Made by a program: the position numbers and the translations under genes | Part shown: piece by piece, positions 25,140-34,230 of the stretch | Numbering within the stretch: position 1 is the first letter of the stretch | Layout: each line of letters starts with the position of its first letter | NCBI GenBank assembly: GCA_964436045.1 | Contig: CAYTBN010000005.1 | Span: forward strand, 1-64,000 | DNA length: 64,000 nt | Direction: 5' to 3' | DNA from: CAYTBN01 sp964436045 | Lineage (GTDB): Bacteria > Myxococcota_A > UBA796 > UBA9615 > CAYRNR01 | Notes under the pieces: generated by a model | The model's database searches: none | The model's input: only the letters and a program-made list of their open reading frames with translations | Told to the model about the DNA's origin: nothing

Positions 25140-27683
25140 ATGTCAAACAACGACGCCAACGGCGGCAAGCGGCCGCCGAGCCCGATCCTCGAATTGATCA
25201 ACCGGCTGCCGCTGGACGACGATCGACCCATCTCCCCCAACAAGCTGCTGCGAGCGCTGAACATCCGGCTGGAGACCGACCTCAGCCCGCCCGTTGCCCA
25301 GGGGCGGACCGCCGCCAGCTTCGGCCGTTACGAGATCGGGGGTGAGCTGGGCCGTGGCGGCATGGGCATGGTGCTGCTGGCCCGGGACCTGGACCTGAGC
25401 CGCAACGTGGCGCTCAAGCACCTGCTCAAGACCAAGAAGATCAGCAAGCGGCGGATCTCGAGGTTCATCACCGAGGCACAGATCACCGCGCAGCTGGACC
25501 ACCCCAACATCATGCCGGTCTACGAGATCGGCGTGCTGCCCGAGGAGGGGATCTACTTCACGATGAAGGCGGTGCGCGGCATCACCTTGCAAGAGGTGCT
25601 GCGGCGCCTGCGCAAGCGCGATCCGGTGACCACCGCCGAGTACACCGACCGCCGGCTGCTCAACATCTTCCTCCAGGTCTGCATGGCCGTGGCCTACGCC
25701 CACGACCGGGGGGTGCTGCACCGGGATCTGAAGCCGGCCAACGTGATGCTGGGCCCGTTCAACGAGGTCCTGCTGATGGACTGGGGACTGGCGCGGGTGA
25801 TCGGCCGGGACGACCTGCCCGGCGAGCCCGACGAGGAGCTACCGTCGGACGACGAGGGTACGGTCCTGCGGACCCGCGACGGCGCCATGGTGGGCACCCC
25901 CGGCTACATGTCGCCCGAGCAGCTCGAGTGCCGGGAGGACCGCCTCGATCCCCGCAGCGACCAGTTCTCCCTCGGCGCGATCCTCTACGAACTGATCACC
26001 CGCCGCCACGCCTTCCCGGGCAAGACCCCGGCGGAGGTCCAGTGGCGGATGAAGCACAGCGGGCTGGTGCCCCCCCACAAGCGGGCGCCGGAGCGCAACA
26101 TCCCGGCGGCGCTCGAGGAGATCACCCTGCGCGCGCTGGCGATGGATCCGGACCTCCGTTTTGCCGGCGTCCTCGACCTCCACCACGCCGTCGAGGAGTT
26201 CCTCGAGGGTGCGAGACGCAAGGACGAGGCGGAGATCCGAGTCGAGGTGGGACGGGAGGCCTTCGCCAAGTACGCGGCGCTCCGGGATGTGCTACTGGCC
26301 CAGCGGGTCGAGGCCCTGCAGGCCGCCCGCGAGCTGCGTGGCCACGCCTCGCGAGATCTCAAGCGGCAGGTCTGGCACCTGGAGGACCAGGCCTGGGAGA
26401 CCGAGGCCGAGGTCGCCGAAGCGTTCAACGAAGCGATGACCGCCTTCGAGCACGCCCTGAGCCACGACCCGGAGAACCTGGCCGCACGGCAGGGGCTCGC
26501 GGACCTGTACTGGACCCGGTTCCAGGAGGCCGAACAGCAGCACGTCGCCAGCGAGGCGGACCACTATCGCCGCCGCCTGGAGACCTACGACGACGGCCGC
26601 TACGCCAAGCTGCTGCTGGGGGAGGGCCGGCTCAGCATCGAGACCGACCCGGACGACGCCGAGATCTACCTCTACCGGTACGACGAGCGCGACCGGATCC
26701 ACGTCCCCGGCGCCGAGCAGTTCCTCGGCTACACACCCCTGCGCAACGAGCCCATCGGCATGGGTTCGTACCTGTTGATCTTCCACCGCTCGGGATTCCG
26801 AGATACCCGATTCCCGCTCTACATCGGCCGCCGCCAGCGCAAGGAACTCAGCGTCGTGTTGTACCGGGACGACGAGATCGGCGACGGGCTGATCCACGTG
26901 CCCTCGGGTCGCTACATCAGCGGTGGCGACGCCCCCTCGATCCTGGCTCCGGACGCCACCGAGATCGTGGTGGACGACTACGTCATCTCCCGTTTCCCGG
27001 TCACCAACAGCGAGTACCTGGCGTTCATCAACGACCTGGCGGCCCAGTCGCCGGAGGATGCCGCCAGCCACGTGCCGCGCCAGCGCCGCGGCGGCTCCGA
27101 GGTCGACCGGTCCTGCTGGCCGCAGACCGACGACGGCCTGTACGCCCTGCCCGAGCGGGAGGTGGAGATCCCCTGGGAGCCGGAGATGCCGGTCAGCTGC
27201 GTCTCGTGGCAGGACGCCAGCGCATACTGTGCGTGGCTCTCGGTGCGGAGCGGCCGGACCTGCCGGCTGCCCACGGAGCACGAGTGGGAGAAGGCAGCCC
27301 GGGGCGTCGACGGCCGGGTGTTCCCCTGGGGCCGACACTTCGAGGCCGGCCACTGCAAGATGCGTGGGAGCCAGCTGGGCGATCCGGTTCCGGAGCCGGT
27401 GGGCAGCTATCCGGTGGACGAGTCTCCCTACGGGGTCCGGGACATGGCCGGGGGTGTGCTGGAGTGGTGCCAGGAGTGGCACGACGAGATGCCCCTGCTC
27501 CGCGTGCTGCGTGGCGGCTGTTGGGCCTTTGGCGAGCGCCACTGCCGCACCGCGTCGCGCATCGGCGCGCTGCCCCAGGCGGTGGCCAGCTTCTATGGTT
27601 TCCGGGTCGTGGTCGAGGTGCCGGGCGGGCAGCGCGGGATGGCGCCACTGGGCGCGCGGCCGTTGCTCGGACGCTCGCGTTAG
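25140..27683 (+). CDS. Ser/Thr protein kinase fused to a formylglycine-enzyme-like domain (second copy)
   Basis: An 847-residue paralog of the protein at 13214-15682, with the same domain order. The kinase has Gly loop GELGRGGMG from residue 68, K93, an intact H194-R195-D196 catalytic loop (HRDLKPANVML) and D214-W-G. Residues 370-500 are helical repeats, and residues 505-580 are PEGA-like (TYDDGRYAKLLLGEGRLSI). Residues 584-835 are the FGE-sulfatase fold (CRLPTEHEWEKAARGVDG, VLEWCQE, YGFRVV). C802 matches one FGE active-site Cys; the other position, five residues earlier, is Phe797. The kinase should be active, and the FGE-like domain is more likely a binding or altered-chemistry module. There is no transmembrane segment. 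Confidence 0.9.
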   Translation: MSNNDANGGKRPPSPILELINRLPLDDDRPISPNKLLRALNIRLETDLSPPVAQGRTAASFGRYEIGGELGRGGMGMVLLARDLDLSRNVALKHLLKTKKISKRRISRFITEAQITAQLDHPNIMPVYEIGVLPEEGIYFTMKAVRGITLQEVLRRLRKRDPVTTAEYTDRRLLNIFLQVCMAVAYAHDRGVLHRDLKPANVMLGPFNEVLLMDWGLARVIGRDDLPGEPDEELPSDDEGTVLRTRDGAMVGTPGYMSPEQLECREDRLDPRSDQFSLGAILYELITRRHAFPGKTPAEVQWRMKHSGLVPPHKRAPERNIPAALEEITLRALAMDPDLRFAGVLDLHHAVEEFLEGARRKDEAEIRVEVGREAFAKYAALRDVLLAQRVEALQAARELRGHASRDLKRQVWHLEDQAWETEAEVAEAFNEAMTAFEHALSHDPENLAARQGLADLYWTRFQEAEQQHVASEADHYRRRLETYDDGRYAKLLLGEGRLSIETDPDDAEIYLYRYDERDRIHVPGAEQFLGYTPLRNEPIGMGSYLLIFHRSGFRDTRFPLYIGRRQRKELSVVLYRDDEIGDGLIHVPSGRYISGGDAPSILAPDATEIVVDDYVISRFPVTNSEYLAFINDLAAQSPEDAASHVPRQRRGGSEVDRSCWPQTDDGLYALPEREVEIPWEPEMPVSCVSWQDASAYCAWLSVRSGRTCRLPTEHEWEKAARGVDGRVFPWGRHFEAGHCKMRGSQLGDPVPEPVGSYPVDESPYGVRDMAGGVLEWCQEWHDEMPLLRVLRGGCWAFGERHCRTASRIGALPQAVASFYGFRVVVEVPGGQRGMAPLGARPLLGRSR

Positions 27684-27687
27684 CGGT

Positions 27688-28194
27688 CTAGAGGCAGTCC
27701 TCGGTGGGTGAGTCCCACTCCAGCTCGTACAGGTGGTTGGATTCGCGTTCGGCCAGATCGTACATGTAGACCTCGACGTCGTAGGTCTCGTCGGCGTTGA
27801 CGTAGCAGCCGCTGCCGATGACGCCGCCCACCGGCATGTCCAGGGTGATCTCGTGCTGGGTTACCGGCGGGGCCTGCTGGAGCGTGTATTCCCAGTTGCA
27901 GGCGCTGTCGTCGAACTTGGCCTTGATCTCGATGAACTGCCAGTCGCCGGAGTCCTCGTCCTGGCCCGACAGGTCCCCGTCCTCGTCGGTGATCGTCCAC
28001 CCGACGAACACGAGGCAACCGCCGCTGCCGTCCGAGGCCTGCTGCAGCTCCAGGTCGCTGAGGACCGGTGCCAGGGGGTCGACCCCGTCGTCGTCTCCGG
28101 CGCTGTCGTCGTCGTCGTCCCCCGTGGGACAGCCGGCGAACAGGACCGCGAAGGTCAACGTGACCAGAAGGCTCGGCCAGGATTGGGTGCGCAT
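27688..28194 (-). CDS. Small lipoprotein with Ig-like beta domain (tandem copy A)
   Basis: A 168-residue lipoprotein. The signal peptide ends in AVLFAGC, and the linker is GDDDDDSAGDDDG. One beta domain follows, containing PVLSDLELQQASDGSGGCLVF, then DEDGDLSGQD and YDVEVYMYDLAERESN. The same landmarks occur in the next gene, so the two are tandem paralogs. The ATG at 28194 gives a signal peptide starting MRTQ. The gene converges on the kinase-FGE gene with a four-base gap. Confidence 0.75.
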   Translation of the reverse strand: MRTQSWPSLLVTLTFAVLFAGCPTGDDDDDSAGDDDGVDPLAPVLSDLELQQASDGSGGCLVFVGWTITDEDGDLSGQDEDSGDWQFIEIKAKFDDSACNWEYTLQQAPPVTQHEITLDMPVGGVIGSGCYVNADETYDVEVYMYDLAERESNHLYELEWDSPTEDCL

Positions 28195-28214
28195 GATCTC
28201 TCCCCTTGCCCGAA

Positions 28215-28904
28215 TCAATCGCAGGCCGCGGAGGCGGTGGTGTACCCGCCCTCGGCCAGCTCGTTGCTCTTGTTGTCCGCCCGGTCCTTGATCCAGACGT
28301 AGGCGTTGTAGGTGGTCGAGTAGGCCAGGCTGCTGCCGTCGTGGGTCAGCTGGAAGCGCAGGGTGGTGTCCGTGGTGTCCACCATCTCGATGTTGGACTT
28401 GAATCGAATGTCCGCGTCCACCCCGTCGGGATCGCGGAACTCGAGCCAGGCCTGGGCGCCGTTCAGATCGCCGTCGTCGTCGTGCCAGACGAACTCGTGC
28501 CAGATCACGCAGGCGCCCAGCTCGGGATCATCGGCGTGCCACAGTTTCAGCTCGGAGATCTCCGGCGGCGAGCCCACGGGCGGGGCCGTCGAGTCGTCGT
28601 CGTCGCCCACCGGATCCTCGGGCACGCACAGGGTCTCGAGCTGCTCCACGTGGCCCGGACGCAGATCCACCGGGATGCACTCGAATCCGTTGGGGCACTC
28701 GTCGTCCGTTCCGCAGTCCTGGGTGCAGAACGAGCCGAAACCCTCGAGGTAGAGGCAGGTGGCGCCGTCGCACTCGTCTGCCTGGGGCAGGTGGGCAACC
28801 TCGTCGTTGGTCACGCCGCCGACGGTGCAGGCCTCGCCGATCTTGTCCCCACAGCCGGAGAGCAGCGGCGCGAGAGAGAGCAGGATGGTCAGGAGGACGC
28901 GGAT
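28215..28904 (-). CDS. Lipoprotein with Cys-rich and Ig-like domains; probable ATC start
   Basis: A predicted 229-residue lipoprotein. The signal segment RVLLTILLSLAPLLSGC ends in a good lipobox. A Cys-rich region follows (ECDGATCLYLEGFGSFC, then CGTDDECPNGFEC), then a GDDDDST linker. The Ig-like domain is related to the neighbouring gene (PEISELKLWH, HDDDGDLNGAQ, TTYNAYVWIKDRADN). No ATG, GTG or TTG lies near the signal peptide. The codon ATC at 28904 has AGGGAAG at normal spacing and would give a textbook signal sequence. The only in-frame ATG, at 29057, would overlap the divergent protease gene. Either ATC is the start, or an ATG has been lost by mutation or base-call error. Confidence 0.7.
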   Translation of the reverse strand: MRVLLTILLSLAPLLSGCGDKIGEACTVGGVTNDEVAHLPQADECDGATCLYLEGFGSFCTQDCGTDDECPNGFECIPVDLRPGHVEQLETLCVPEDPVGDDDDSTAPPVGSPPEISELKLWHADDPELGACVIWHEFVWHDDDGDLNGAQAWLEFRDPDGVDADIRFKSNIEMVDTTDTTLRFQLTHDGSSLAYSTTYNAYVWIKDRADNKSNELAEGGYTTASAACD

Positions 28905-29000
28905 GGTTCTTCCCTTCTTCGTCCAGTGAATATCACGGTCTCGGTCGCGGGCGAAAGAACCATCCCCCCGGGGACCCGGGCGCGAGGCGCCAGCAGTGAC

Positions 29001-29006
29001 TAGAAT
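29001..29006 (+). promoter_or_regulatory. Candidate -10 element TAGAAT
   Basis: TAGAAT lies 41 bases before the protease start codon in the divergent gap and resembles the CAGAAT boxes seen at 5540-5568 and 60301-60329. There is no recognisable -35 hexamer at 17 bases, so support is weak. Confidence 0.25.
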
Positions 29007-29046
29007 GGTCCACCGCCCACATGTGGCTCGAATGGCCGGAGGACGT

Positions 29047-32000
29047 ATGGATCGCACCGAGGGACCCGTGGCACGTCGTTCTGTTTCCCCCGATTGGCCG
29101 GGCTGGTTGGCTGCTCCGTTGCTGGCGCTGGCCGTGGTGACCGCCCCGGCCGCCGCCGTCGAACCCGGCGGGCTGGGGCTGCCGGTGGGGCCCCCGGCGC
29201 GGCTCCAGGGCTTCGATGCCGCGGTGCAGGCCCGGTTGACCGCGGCGTCGGACGGGTTCGCCCGGCTCGCCGAGGTCGAAGGGGGAACCTGGGCCGTGCG
29301 CTGGGACGAGCTCCTTCGCCGCCCGCGGGTACTCTGGGCGCCGGGCCTGGAGTGGGACGCCAGCCAGGGTGTGGAGGAGGCCCGGGCGTTCCTGTCCCGT
29401 CACGAAGACCTCTTTGGCGTGGCCGAGGCCGACCTGGTCCTGCGCGGTGACCGGCGGGCGGGCGCCCTGCGATATTTGACGTTCGACCAGACGGTGGACG
29501 GTGTCGTGGTGGAGGGAGCGGCCATCGATCTGCGTCTGCGTGAGGTCGACGGAGGGATTGAGCGGCTGGCGCTGGTGCGCTCGAGCCTGGTACCCGTCTC
29601 TCGCCTGGAGACCACGCCGTGGATCGATGCCGACCAGGCCCTCGCGGCCACCCTGGCCGATCTGAGCGCTCTGGCGGTGGACGTGACCGATCCCGGGACC
29701 CTGGTGGTGTTCACCGGCGGCCCCGGCGCGCCGCCCCGCCCCACCCTCGCCTGGCGGACGAGGGTCTTGCTGCCGGCCGTGCCCGCGGATCTGGTCAGCT
29801 ACGTGGACGCGGAAACCGGGGCTCTGCTCCACCGCCACGACGAGGTCCGCCGCGAGGTGGCCGGGACCGTGTCCGTCGAATTCGAGGAGCGGACCGTGGA
29901 CGATCCGCTGGTCACCGAGGCCGGCCGTCAGCTGGAGGTGGACGGCAGCCTGGGTACCTTCTGGACCGATGACCTGGGGACCTACTCCCTGCAGCTGGAC
30001 CAGGGCGAGACTCTGGTCACGCGGATGCGGGGCCACACCATCGAGATCACCGACATGTCGCTTCCCGACGTGCCATGGATGGACTACGCCGCCGAAGTCG
30101 GCGCAGGAAACGACGTGGTCTGGGACGGCGCCGCCGCCAGCTACGCGGCCAGGGACGTGCTGGGACACTTCCAGCGGGTGCGGGATTACGTGCTGGAGCG
30201 GGAGCCTGGGTTCCCGTGGGCTCAGGACGTGGTGCCGACCCAGGTCAACCTGGACGACAACCACTGCAACGCCTGGTACTCCAACGGCACGATGGCCTTC
30301 CTGTCCGCTGATCCCAACGGCGGTTGCGAGAACTTCGGCCGCATTTCCGATGTGGTCTATCACGAGTACGGTCACGGGCTGCACGACTACCTGATCGTCA
30401 GCGGTGGCTTCGACGGGACCGTCAGCGAGGGCAGCGCGGACTACCTGTCGGCGACCATCTGGGACGATCCCTACATGGCCATCGGCGCCTACGGTCCGGG
30501 CAGCTGGATCCGGGAGCTGGACACCGACAAGGCCTACCCGGACGACATCGTTGGCGAGGTACACGCCGACGGCCTGATCTGGGGCAGCGCGATGTGGCAC
30601 CTGCGCGAGGAGATGATCGCGCTGTACGGCTATGACGACGGCGTCGAGATCACCGACCTGCTGTTCATCGGCGCCCTCCGCGGGGGGCCGACCCTCACCG
30701 ACACCTTCGACGAGCTGGTGGTGGCCGACGACGACGACGGCGACCTGACCAACGGGACGCCCCACCTCTGCCTGTTGACCGACGTGATGGGGCAGCACGG
30801 GCTCGGGCCAGGAGCGTTGGGGTACTTCCTGTACACCCACGACCCACTCGATACCCAGGGTGGCGCCGTCATGGCCTACCCGGTGGGGGCCACGTTCCAG
30901 GTGGTGGAACCCATCTGCGCGGACTTCGACCCCGACTCGGTGACCCTGCACCACGCCATGGATCCGGACGGGCCCTTCGACTCCGTGCCGATGACCTGGG
31001 ACGGCGGGATCGCCTACGACGCCGAGATCCCCCGCTATCCCAGCGGCGCGACGGTCTACTACTACCTGTCCGCCGAGGACGTTGGCGGGACCACCGTCTT
31101 GACGACCCACTGGGGTGATCCCGAGAGGCTGTACCGGTTCTACGTCGGCGACCTGGTGGAGATCTTCTGCGACGACATGGAATCCGGGGAGGGGGACTTC
31201 CTCCACGAGCTGGGCACGCCGTCCAATCCCGAGGGGCCCGGCGACGACTGGGAGTGGGGCTCGCCGACCGGCGCCAGCTCCGATCCGGCTCAGGCGTGGT
31301 CCGGGATCTCGGCCTGGGGCACCGACCTGACCGAGGACGGAGAGTACAGCAACGACATGACCCGCTTCCTGCGGCTGCCCGGGCGGGACGTCAGCGGCTA
31401 TGACGGTGTCCGGCTGCAGTACCGGCGCTGGCTGACGGTCGAGGACGGCTTCTACGACCACGCCCAGGTGGCGGTCAACGGCACGGTGGTCTGGGAGAAC
31501 CCCGCGACCCCGGGGGGAGGGGTGCACTGGATCGACACCGAGTGGACGCTGCACGACCTGGTGGTCGACGACCTGGTCGATCCCGCGGGTTTCATCTCGG
31601 CGGCCTGGCGCCTGGAGACCGACCACGGCCTGGAGTTCGGCGGCTGGACCCTGGACGACATCTGCCTGGTCGCCCCCGACGACCTGTCGGGCCAGTACAC
31701 CCCCGACGATTTCGACGCCACTGACGGCGAGCTGGAGCAGACCACGCTCTCGTGGACCCACCCCTTCGTGACCCCGCTGTGGGCCGTGATCGTGGTGCGC
31801 AACACCGACCATTACCCCGAGGACATGGCCGACGGACTGATCGTGCACATGGACCCGAACCCCATCTGGGGCGAGAGCCAGGAGGTGGTCGACGAGGGCC
31901 TGGATCCCGACACGACCTACTACTACACGGTCTTTGCCGCGGATGAGGAGTGGTCCTTCCTGTCCGACGTGATCCCGGGGGGGAACGCGGACACCGCCGA

Positions 32001-32280
32001 TCCCGCCGGCACCGGCGACGACGACGACGACTCCACTGGTGACGACGACAGCACGGGGGACGACGACAGCACGGGGGACGACGACAGCACGGGGGACGAC
32101 GACAGCGCTGGCGACGACGACAGCGCGGGCGACGACGACACCTGGGTCGCCGATGACGACACCGACACCCTCGACCCCATCGAGAGCGACTGTGCCTGCC
32201 GGGCCGATGGCGACGTGGGCAACGGCCCGGCCGCGCTGGCCCTGATCCTCCCCCTGCTGCTGCTCCGTCGGCGCCGCTGA
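29047..32280 (+). CDS. Secreted M36/fungalysin-like metalloprotease with MYXO-CTERM-like anchor
   Basis: A 1077-residue surface protease. The N-terminal signal is followed by an FTP-like propeptide to about residue 270. The catalytic zinc site is H439-E440-Y-G-H443 with downstream E461 (HEYGHGLHDY, SEGSADYLSA), as in thermolysin-fold M4/M36 enzymes. Residues about 700-870 are a jelly-roll-like beta domain, followed by an Fn3-like domain (TTLSWTHP, DPDTTYYYTVFA). A TGDDDS linker encoded by 18-base repeats then leads to a CACR, hydrophobic helix and RRRR tail. I chose the ATG at 29047 because CCGGAGGAC precedes it; an ATG 17 codons upstream lacks such a site. Confidence 0.88.
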   Translation: MDRTEGPVARRSVSPDWPGWLAAPLLALAVVTAPAAAVEPGGLGLPVGPPARLQGFDAAVQARLTAASDGFARLAEVEGGTWAVRWDELLRRPRVLWAPGLEWDASQGVEEARAFLSRHEDLFGVAEADLVLRGDRRAGALRYLTFDQTVDGVVVEGAAIDLRLREVDGGIERLALVRSSLVPVSRLETTPWIDADQALAATLADLSALAVDVTDPGTLVVFTGGPGAPPRPTLAWRTRVLLPAVPADLVSYVDAETGALLHRHDEVRREVAGTVSVEFEERTVDDPLVTEAGRQLEVDGSLGTFWTDDLGTYSLQLDQGETLVTRMRGHTIEITDMSLPDVPWMDYAAEVGAGNDVVWDGAAASYAARDVLGHFQRVRDYVLEREPGFPWAQDVVPTQVNLDDNHCNAWYSNGTMAFLSADPNGGCENFGRISDVVYHEYGHGLHDYLIVSGGFDGTVSEGSADYLSATIWDDPYMAIGAYGPGSWIRELDTDKAYPDDIVGEVHADGLIWGSAMWHLREEMIALYGYDDGVEITDLLFIGALRGGPTLTDTFDELVVADDDDGDLTNGTPHLCLLTDVMGQHGLGPGALGYFLYTHDPLDTQGGAVMAYPVGATFQVVEPICADFDPDSVTLHHAMDPDGPFDSVPMTWDGGIAYDAEIPRYPSGATVYYYLSAEDVGGTTVLTTHWGDPERLYRFYVGDLVEIFCDDMESGEGDFLHELGTPSNPEGPGDDWEWGSPTGASSDPAQAWSGISAWGTDLTEDGEYSNDMTRFLRLPGRDVSGYDGVRLQYRRWLTVEDGFYDHAQVAVNGTVVWENPATPGGGVHWIDTEWTLHDLVVDDLVDPAGFISAAWRLETDHGLEFGGWTLDDICLVAPDDLSGQYTPDDFDATDGELEQTTLSWTHPFVTPLWAVIVVRNTDHYPEDMADGLIVHMDPNPIWGESQEVVDEGLDPDTTYYYTVFAADEEWSFLSDVIPGGNADTADPAGTGDDDDDSTGDDDSTGDDDSTGDDDSTGDDDSAGDDDSAGDDDTWVADDDTDTLDPIESDCACRADGDVGNGPAALALILPLLLLRRRR
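32041..32130 (+). repeat. 18-base tandem repeat encoding GDDDS(T/A)
   Basis: Five 18-base units with the pattern three GAC codons, AGC, ACG or GCG, then GGG or GGC. The first three are identical. The run encodes the acidic linker between the protease body and its C-terminal anchor, and copy number could vary between strains. Confidence 0.85.
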
Positions 32281-32289
32281 CACCCCGGC

Positions 32290-34152
32290 TCAAGGAGCCG
32301 CGGGAATCTCCAGCGGGATCCGCAGCCGGCGATGGCCGTCGCGGACCACCATCGTGGCGCGGGACTCCGCCTCGCCCGCCCACAGGCGGCCCAGCTCGCC
32401 CTCGGTCCACGCCAGGGCGGACCTACCCCCCAGCCGCAGGACCCTCTGTCCCGCCCGCAGCCCGCGCTCCTCGCCCTCGCCGCCAGGCAGGACCCACAGC
32501 ACCTCCACCCGGGTCCCGACCCAGCCCACGTCGAAGTCGACGGTGTGGACCCGCAGCTGCTCCCCCGCCCGCGGCCCGGGCTGGAGGTGGACGCGCTGGC
32601 CGGAGAAGTCGACCGTCACGGTGAAGCGCTCGAGGATCGCGTTGCCCAGGTTGCCCACCGTTCCCTCGGCCCGGAGCACTCCGGCGGGGTCGTCGGGGAC
32701 CATGATCGGGGGGCCGTCGATGGCGTAGGGGCCCAGCTGGAAGCGGTCTGCGTCCAGCCAGCGGGCAGCGGTCTCCCCCCCCATCCCCGCCGCGCTCACG
32801 GGCCGACCGTCGCCGTGGGCGCCGCGCAGGTCCCAGGCCGCGGCGGCCGGGCCGTGCACCGTCAGCGCGTCGGCGCCCGTGTCGAGGCGCCAGTCCCCGG
32901 CGTGGATCCCGTCCAGGGTGCCGTTCACCACCGGTTGCTGATCCACAAAACGCAGCGGAAGGGTCACGCCACCGTCCGGCACGCGCCAGGTGTTGCCGTG
33001 GTGCAGTCCGCAGATGCCCTGGTAGTCCAGGGTCACCACCATGCGGCTGAAGAAGTCGTACCCGAGCAGGCCGAGCACCTCGACCCCCAGCTGCTCGCGG
33101 ATGCCCTCGCTCAGATCGGCGACACCCACCAGCTGCTCCTCGATGAGCACGCCGCCGACCTGCAGGAAGGGAAGCCGTGTCAGCTCGATCTTCATGGTGC
33201 CGCCGACGGCCAGTCCCGACAGATCGCCCACCGGCTCGAGCCCCAGGCGCTCGACCACCCCCCGGTCCAGCATCGAGAGGGTCGTCGCGGTGTCCAGCAG
33301 CAACAGGCCATCGATCCCGGTGCCCGGTGCGACCAGGTGTGCAGGGACGAACAGATGCCCCGCCTGATAGGCCATCGGCAGGCTCAGCGAGGTCACCCCG
33401 GCGGGGAAGGTCACGTCCGACTGCTCCCCTGGCTGCTGGAACAGGCCCGGCGTGTCGGGTGGCTCCCAGCTCACCTCGCTGACCCGGTAGGTGCTGCGGT
33501 TGTCGACCAGCTGGTCGTTGTAGGACTCGAGCAAGAAGGGCACCTGGATGCCGCCCACGTCGCGGTAGTCACCCATCCGGACCACCTCGAAGCCGAGGCC
33601 GGAGTGATCGGGCTGGCGCAGCTCGACGGGCAAGGCGGAGTCGGCGTCGACGGCGATCTCGGCCTCGTTGCCCCCCGGCGGTAGGACGCGGATCCGGATC
33701 ACCTCCCGCCCGTCGATCTCCGCCGGACCCACGATCTCCAGTCCGGAGACCTCGATGGGATCCAGCCAGGGGCGGAACGCGTCCACGTACAGCGAGGTGC
33801 GGGCGTCCGCCTGCTCCCGCTCGTCGAGGGTGACCACGTGGCCGTTGTGATCCCGGTGCCAGCCAGCCCCACCGCGGACGACCATCAGCAGCGAGAGGGG
33901 GCCCAGGTCCAGCTCGCTGCGCTGCTCGTCGGGCTGGCGGAACCAGGTGACAGCGCGGCCCTCCAGCCCGATCCCTTCCACATCCGAGACGATCCGCCAG
34001 CCGGCCACCGCGGCGAGCCGCTCGCGACCGCCCAGCGCCGACGCCACCTCCGCTGCCAGCTCGGCCGCGGCGTCGCCCGGAGGAGCCGCCACAGCCGGGG
34101 TCGTGGCCAGCCCGGCGATCACGACAAGCCCCAGCAGGAATCTTCGCTTCAT
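32290..34152 (-). CDS. Exported retropepsin-like aspartic protease with PDZ domain
   Basis: A 620-residue exported protein. The signal peptide is residues 1-23 (TTPAVAA). Residues 30-240 resemble LolA-like or outer-membrane-sorting beta domains. Two retropepsin-like units follow. The first has LLLLDTATTLSML, with DTA instead of DTG. The second has WRLDTGADALTVHG, with an intact DTG. The C-terminus is PDZ-like (GTRVEVLWVLPGGEGEERGL, AGQRVLRLGG). Similar single-chain aspartyl protease plus PDZ proteins are known in bacteria. The first active-site triad looks impaired, so the pair may act as one pseudo-dimeric site. The ATG follows AGGAGG. Confidence 0.82.
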   Translation of the reverse strand: MKRRFLLGLVVIAGLATTPAVAAPPGDAAAELAAEVASALGGRERLAAVAGWRIVSDVEGIGLEGRAVTWFRQPDEQRSELDLGPLSLLMVVRGGAGWHRDHNGHVVTLDEREQADARTSLYVDAFRPWLDPIEVSGLEIVGPAEIDGREVIRIRVLPPGGNEAEIAVDADSALPVELRQPDHSGLGFEVVRMGDYRDVGGIQVPFLLESYNDQLVDNRSTYRVSEVSWEPPDTPGLFQQPGEQSDVTFPAGVTSLSLPMAYQAGHLFVPAHLVAPGTGIDGLLLLDTATTLSMLDRGVVERLGLEPVGDLSGLAVGGTMKIELTRLPFLQVGGVLIEEQLVGVADLSEGIREQLGVEVLGLLGYDFFSRMVVTLDYQGICGLHHGNTWRVPDGGVTLPLRFVDQQPVVNGTLDGIHAGDWRLDTGADALTVHGPAAAAWDLRGAHGDGRPVSAAGMGGETAARWLDADRFQLGPYAIDGPPIMVPDDPAGVLRAEGTVGNLGNAILERFTVTVDFSGQRVHLQPGPRAGEQLRVHTVDFDVGWVGTRVEVLWVLPGGEGEERGLRAGQRVLRLGGRSALAWTEGELGRLWAGEAESRATMVVRDGHRRLRIPLEIPAAP

Positions 34153-34230
34153 CTGGCCTCCTGGCCGCGACGATCTTATCCTTCCGAGTCCGCCGCGCGC
34201 TCGGCAGCACCTGGCGGGGAGAGGAAACCA

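Noticed and set aside
28996..29047. Upstream ATG at 28996 as start of the protease
   Set aside because: It has no ribosome site and would place extra residues before the signal peptide. The ATG at 29047 follows CCGGAGGAC.
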